From NCBI RefSeq assembly GCF_017874475.1, contig NZ_JAGGLO010000004.1, positions 1-64,000 of the forward strand: a stretch of 64,000 bases of DNA. Direction: 5' to 3'. Position numbers and translations under genes: made by a program. This document shows, piece by piece, positions 62,521-64,000 of this stretch. A model generated the notes under the pieces. The model saw nothing but the letters and a program-made list of their open reading frames with translations. It did not search any database and was not told the DNA's origin. Positions within the stretch are counted from its first letter, which is position 1; the number at the start of each line of letters is the position of its first letter. The DNA is from Anaerococcus degeneri (lineage in GTDB: Bacteria; Bacillota; Clostridia; Tissierellales; Peptoniphilaceae).

Positions 62521-63795
62521 TTACCTGTTTAAAAATCCTTTATATTGCTTCATAGTCATCATAGCTTCGATTTGTTTTACAGTTTCAATAATTACACCTA
62601 CAACGATGATTACTGATGATCCACCAAATGATATTTGTAATCCTAGGAGTCTGCTTGCTATAGCTGGTACTATTGTTAGTAGGGCTAAGCAAATTGAACC
62701 GATGAAGGTTATTCTTGTTGATACAGTTGCTAGGAAATCACTGGTTGGTTTACCAGGTCTAATTCCTGGAACGAAACCACCATTTTGTTGTAGTTGTTTT
62801 GCATATTCTACAGTGTTGAATTGGATTTGGTTATAAAAGTATGCGAATATTAGGATAAGTACAGTTTGTACTAATAGATATACCGCAAAACCAAATGTTG
62901 ACTTGTTGAAAAATGCAGTTAATCCGCTTTCTCCACCATTTCCGAAGAATAGGGATACAGTAGAAGGAATAGCAAGTACTGCTGATGCGAAGATGATTGG
63001 CATAACTCCGCCCATGTTTACCTTTACTGGAATATGGGTTGATTGGCCGCCGTACATCTTACGTCCTACTACTCTTTTTGCGTATTGGATTGGGATTTTT
63101 CTTTCACCTTCAGATATCATTACTACTGCTATTACTATTAGGACAACTAAAAGTGACATAATAGCTATAGCAAGAACGCTTGTAGTATTGTAGTGAAGGC
63201 CTTCTTGCCATCTAGATATGGTTCTTGGGAAGGATGCTATAATACCCATGAAGATTAGTAAACTTGTACCGTTACCAAGTCCCTTTTCTGTCATAGTTTC
63301 ACCCATCCATGTTACAAACATTGTTCCACCTATTAGGGTAACATTCATGGCTATCTTTTGGAAGCCTGTTGCACTTGATAGGGCTGCACCGTAAAGGCCG
63401 TTTGTAATGGCTACTGCCTGGAATATGGCAAGTACTATTGTCATATACCTGGTGTATTTTTGGATGGTTTTTCTTCCCTGTTCACCCTCACGGGTTAATT
63501 CTTCTAACCTAGGGATTACTACTGTTAACAACTGCATTACGATTGATGCTGTAATGTAAGGTTGAACTCCTAGGGCAAATATTGATAAGGTTGATAGTCC
63601 ACCACCTGTTAGCATATTTAGGTAGTCAACTAGGGTTCCTTCAATGTTTGAATATGCGTTTGCTAAGGCCTTTGTATCGATAAAAGGTATTGGAATGTTG
63701 TTTCCAAGCCTATATATTACAAGCATCAAGAGGGTAAATCGGAATTTCTTCCTGATTTCTTCTTCCCCTGCTGCTCTTTTAATTATATCTAACAT
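62521..63795 (-). CDS. secY: preprotein translocase SecY
   Basis: 424 residues with ten membrane helices forming the protein-conducting channel. GIMPIIFAS-like GVMPIIFASAVL and GLGNGTSLLIF are conserved; the C terminus ends KQIEAMMTMKQYKGFLNR. 15 bases after rplO. Confidence 0.98.
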   Translation of the reverse strand: MLDIIKRAAGEEEIRKKFRFTLLMLVIYRLGNNIPIPFIDTKALANAYSNIEGTLVDYLNMLTGGGLSTLSIFALGVQPYITASIVMQLLTVVIPRLEELTREGEQGRKTIQKYTRYMTIVLAIFQAVAITNGLYGAALSSATGFQKIAMNVTLIGGTMFVTWMGETMTEKGLGNGTSLLIFMGIIASFPRTISRWQEGLHYNTTSVLAIAIMSLLVVLIVIAVVMISEGERKIPIQYAKRVVGRKMYGGQSTHIPVKVNMGGVMPIIFASAVLAIPSTVSLFFGNGGESGLTAFFNKSTFGFAVYLLVQTVLILIFAYFYNQIQFNTVEYAKQLQQNGGFVPGIRPGKPTSDFLATVSTRITFIGSICLALLTIVPAIASRLLGLQISFGGSSVIIVVGVIIETVKQIEAMMTMKQYKGFLNR

Positions 63796-63810
63796 AGCTA
63801 CTTCTTTCTA

Positions 63811-64000
63811 TTAAGCTTTTTTAGATGGTTTTACCCACTTTTTCACTTCTATAGTTTCTACACTTCCACCTGCTTGCTCGATTTTTTCTACAGCAGATTT
63901 TGTGAATTTATGAGCTTTTATTGTTAGTTTCTTTTCTAGTTCGCCATCGCCTAGGATCTTAACTCCAGCTTTAGCTTTGTTTTTCTTTAATAGTTTTGTC
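63811..64000 (-). CDS. rplO: 50S ribosomal protein L15, C-terminal part
   Basis: The frame is open to the window edge and ends at the TAA 63811-63813. About 62 residues are visible: [20 protein letters not shown], then [19 protein letters not shown] and a basic tail, typical of the L15 C-terminal domain. The start lies outside the window. Confidence 0.93.
   Translation of the reverse strand, partial: TKLLKKNKAKAGVKILGDGELEKKLTIKAHKFTKSAVEKIEQAGGSVETIEVKKWVKPSKKA

Overview
The window looks like chromosome of a low-GC Gram-positive anaerobe. The AT-rich codon use, strong AGGAGG ribosome-binding sites, the era-recO-glyQS-guaA gene order, an NAD(P)-type glutamate dehydrogenase and a 1417-residue fused acyl-CoA dehydratase activase fit Bacillota of the Tissierellia/Peptoniphilaceae type (Anaerococcus-like). 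The genus is inference; the phylum is fairly safe. I saw no rRNA, tRNA or CRISPR array.

Layout. (1) 1-10.2 kb: a potassium-uptake (Kdp) locus. A minus-strand operon runs small peptide-kdpF-TPR protein-kdpA-kdpB-kdpC-kdpE-kdpD. A divergent plus-strand gene encodes a second KdpD-like protein. The two KdpD-like proteins are complementary: one has the N-terminal P-loop domain but no kinase, the other has the kinase but no P-loop domain. Four evenly phased TTAAAAT motifs lie in the shared promoter region. (2) 10.2-26.1 kb: accessory DNA behind the 3' end of guaA. Three related copies of an attachment/terminal repeat (about 11.6, 24.5 and 26.0 kb) suggest guaA-targeted elements integrated in tandem. 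A 12.8 kb element (11.8-24.6 kb) holds a repressor, xis, a tyrosine integrase broken by a stop codon, mobilisation remnants, a VirE-type replication protein and cargo. A 1.5 kb remnant holds only a MerR regulator. The cargo includes a cassette of KilA-N protein, adenine methyltransferase, a protein with two GHKL ATPase modules, a receiver-domain protein and an HNH nuclease. Short direct repeats flank it. It looks like a defence or restriction system wired through two-component signalling, and I cannot match it to a named system. (3) 26.1-37.9 kb: one long, tightly overlapping minus-strand housekeeping operon, nfeD-floA-hypothetical-phoH-ybeY-dgkA/PAP2-cdd-era-recO-glyQ-glyS-ppsR-guaA. phoH appears to start at an AUU codon. 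(4) 38-53.7 kb: an XRE-DUF3169-ABC exporter cassette, DUF554, a GNAT protein, glutamate dehydrogenase, the giant activase, a membrane-anchored class I amidotransferase-like hydrolase, and an operon of PAS-SpoIIE phosphatase, deoC, alpha-amylase and RNase H. (5) 53.8-58.4 kb: two paralogous secreted coiled-coil proteins with duplicated leader sequences and the leader of a lost third copy. (6) 58.5-64 kb: the 3' half of the ribosomal-protein superoperon, rplO(partial)-secY-adk-infA-rpmJ-rpsM-rpsK-rpsD-rpoA-rplQ, without map.

How it works together: KdpFABC imports K+ under KdpDE control. The guaA-linked elements bring in cargo and are probably now immobile because the integrase is interrupted and no relaxase is visible. 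The rest is core translation, nucleotide and envelope metabolism.
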